Source: Candidatus Galacturonatibacter soehngenii
GTDB lineage: Bacteria > Bacillota > Clostridia > Lachnospirales > Lachnospiraceae
NCBI RefSeq assembly: GCF_008830185.1
Contig: NZ_WAGX01000008.1
Location: forward strand, 248,001-312,000
DNA length: 64,000 nucleotides
Direction: 5' to 3'
In this document: positions 63,561-64,000 of the stretch, one piece after another
How the letters are laid out: each line of letters starts with the position of its first letter
Numbering within the stretch: position 1 is the first letter of the stretch
Position numbers and translations under genes: made by a program
The notes under the pieces: model-generated
What the model was told of the DNA's origin: nothing
Database searches by the model: none
The model's input: only the letters and a program-made list of their open reading frames with translations

Positions 63561-63593
63561 ATGAGAAAAGTAAAAATGGTGATGAATCAATAA
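63561..63593 (+). CDS. Leader peptide of 10 residues
   Basis: ATG to TAA reads MRKVKMVMNQ. AAAGGAG at 63543-63549 gives it a strong ribosome site, although the spacing is 11 nt. It is followed directly by a stem-loop and then by a terminator, ahead of an rsgA-like gene. This is the plan of translation attenuation or transcription attenuation seen upstream of several ribosome-protection and methylase genes. Confidence 0.65.
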   Translation: MRKVKMVMNQ

Positions 63594-63604
63594 TTTAATA
63601 ATGA

Positions 63605-63689
63605 AGTATGCAAAAGGAAATGCTTTTGTATACTAGGAAACCCTTTGTAAATACTGTATAAACAGGCTTGCCAATGGGCAAGTTTTTTT
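63605..63689 (+). terminator. Attenuator hairpins between leader peptide and rsgA-like gene
   Basis: AGTATGCAAAAG (63605-63616) pairs with CTTTTGTATACT (63623-63634) with one G-U; a second ATACT lies at 63651. The terminator CTTGCC-AATG-GGCAAG (63667-63682) is followed by seven T's (63683-63689). A shift of pairing from the first ATACT to the second is one possible switch. Confidence 0.75.
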
Positions 63690-63712
63690 GTACCCAAAAT
63701 TGGAGGAAAATT

Positions 63713-64000
63713 TTGAAAATGAAAGAAAATAAATCACTTATAAAAGCGATTGTAAGTGGAGTTCAAAGAGAGTCATTTGTATTATTATGTGAACAGCAAG
63801 AGATTCAAGCAAAATTAAGAGGAGTGTTCTATAAGGAAAATAGAGTATTCCCAGTTGTAGGTGATAAGGTATTAATAAGTCTCAATGAAAGTGGCGCTTC
63901 TATGATAGAAAGAGTTTTGGACAGAAAAAGTGAGTTTTCTAGAACAGATTTTTCAGGTCATGAAGCAAAATACGTAAAATCAATCAAGGAGCAAGTACTA
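63713..64000 (+). CDS. rsgA: RsgA-like ribosome-associated GTPase, N-terminal part
   Basis: 96 codons run to the window edge without a stop. The OB-fold domain is recognisable: IVSGVQRESFVLLCEQQEIQ, AKLRGVF, FPVVGDKV, ERVLDRKSEFSR. RsgA (YloQ) checks the 30S subunit during late assembly. The start is TTG at 63713 (6 nt after GGAGG) or ATG at 63719. The leader in front suggests that it is an extra, inducible copy, not the usual one beside the prkC genes; that is inference. Confidence 0.8.
   Translation, partial: MKMKENKSLIKAIVSGVQRESFVLLCEQQEIQAKLRGVFYKENRVFPVVGDKVLISLNESGASMIERVLDRKSEFSRTDFSGHEAKYVKSIKEQVL

Overview
The window comes from a low-GC, Gram-positive, strictly fermentative bacterium, most likely a member of the Lachnospiraceae (Lachnoclostridium/Clostridium phytofermentans-like). 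The reasons are AT-rich DNA with strong AGGAGG ribosome sites, a zinc-type S14, rpsD inside the alpha operon, a long 177-residue L17, a KOW protein between map and infA, AdhE, a Yes-type sensor/regulator pair and an ECF cassette. This placement is inference; no database was consulted.

Layout. (1) 1-14860: the end of the S10 operon (rplB, cut by the window edge), the complete spc operon (rplN to secY, adk, map, KOW protein, infA, rpmJ) and the alpha operon (rpsM, rpsK, rpsD, rpoA, rplQ). Several spacers are unusually long and full of stem-loops, and two carry copies of one dispersed repeat. (2) 14859-46793: about 32 kb of catabolic and accessory genes lying between rplQ and ecfA1, which are adjacent in many Firmicutes. 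It holds an AraC regulator with kduI-kduD, a riboswitch-controlled P-type ATPase, a ruined chemoreceptor, and a uronide-utilisation locus (heparinase II/III-like protein, YesM/YesN-type two-component system, carbohydrate ABC importer, GH88 hydrolase, DUF2264 protein). It continues with a BlaI/BlaR1-type pair with two operators, an APH-like kinase, an ABC-2 exporter, adhE, a ROK-regulated isomerase/xylulokinase operon and a lone sugar-binding lipoprotein. (3) 46981-52335: ecfA1-ecfA2-ecfT-truA, a DUF2812 protein, rplM-rpsI.

(4) 52324-60332: an integrated element of about 8 kb in the 3' end of rpsI. It is bounded by a 14-bp direct repeat (TCAAAGAGATAATA) that restores the rpsI end, and the rpsI-type terminator sits just beyond the right copy. 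Inside are a tyrosine recombinase, an XRE regulator, a small HTH/excisionase-like protein, a stacked inverted repeat resembling an oriT, and a palindrome array with an exact 32-bp period. The cargo is an AAA ATPase/RloB pair (AbiL-like phage defence), a nucleoside phosphorylase, an ANT(6)-like nucleotidyltransferase and a membrane protein. No relaxase or conjugation genes were seen. (5) 60360-64000: a transglutaminase-like protein, a TetR regulator with an 18-bp perfect dyad over its promoter, an alpha/beta hydrolase, and the start of an rsgA-like GTPase gene behind a 10-codon leader peptide and attenuator.

How the parts work together. KduI and KduD convert the unsaturated uronate released by lyases and GH88 to 2-keto-3-deoxygluconate. 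The YesM/YesN pair probably senses oligosaccharide and drives the importer and hydrolases. AdhE re-oxidises NADH. The points most worth a second look are the rpsI element with its periodic array and oriT-like block, the hairpin chain before rpsM, and the leader-peptide attenuator before the rsgA-like gene.
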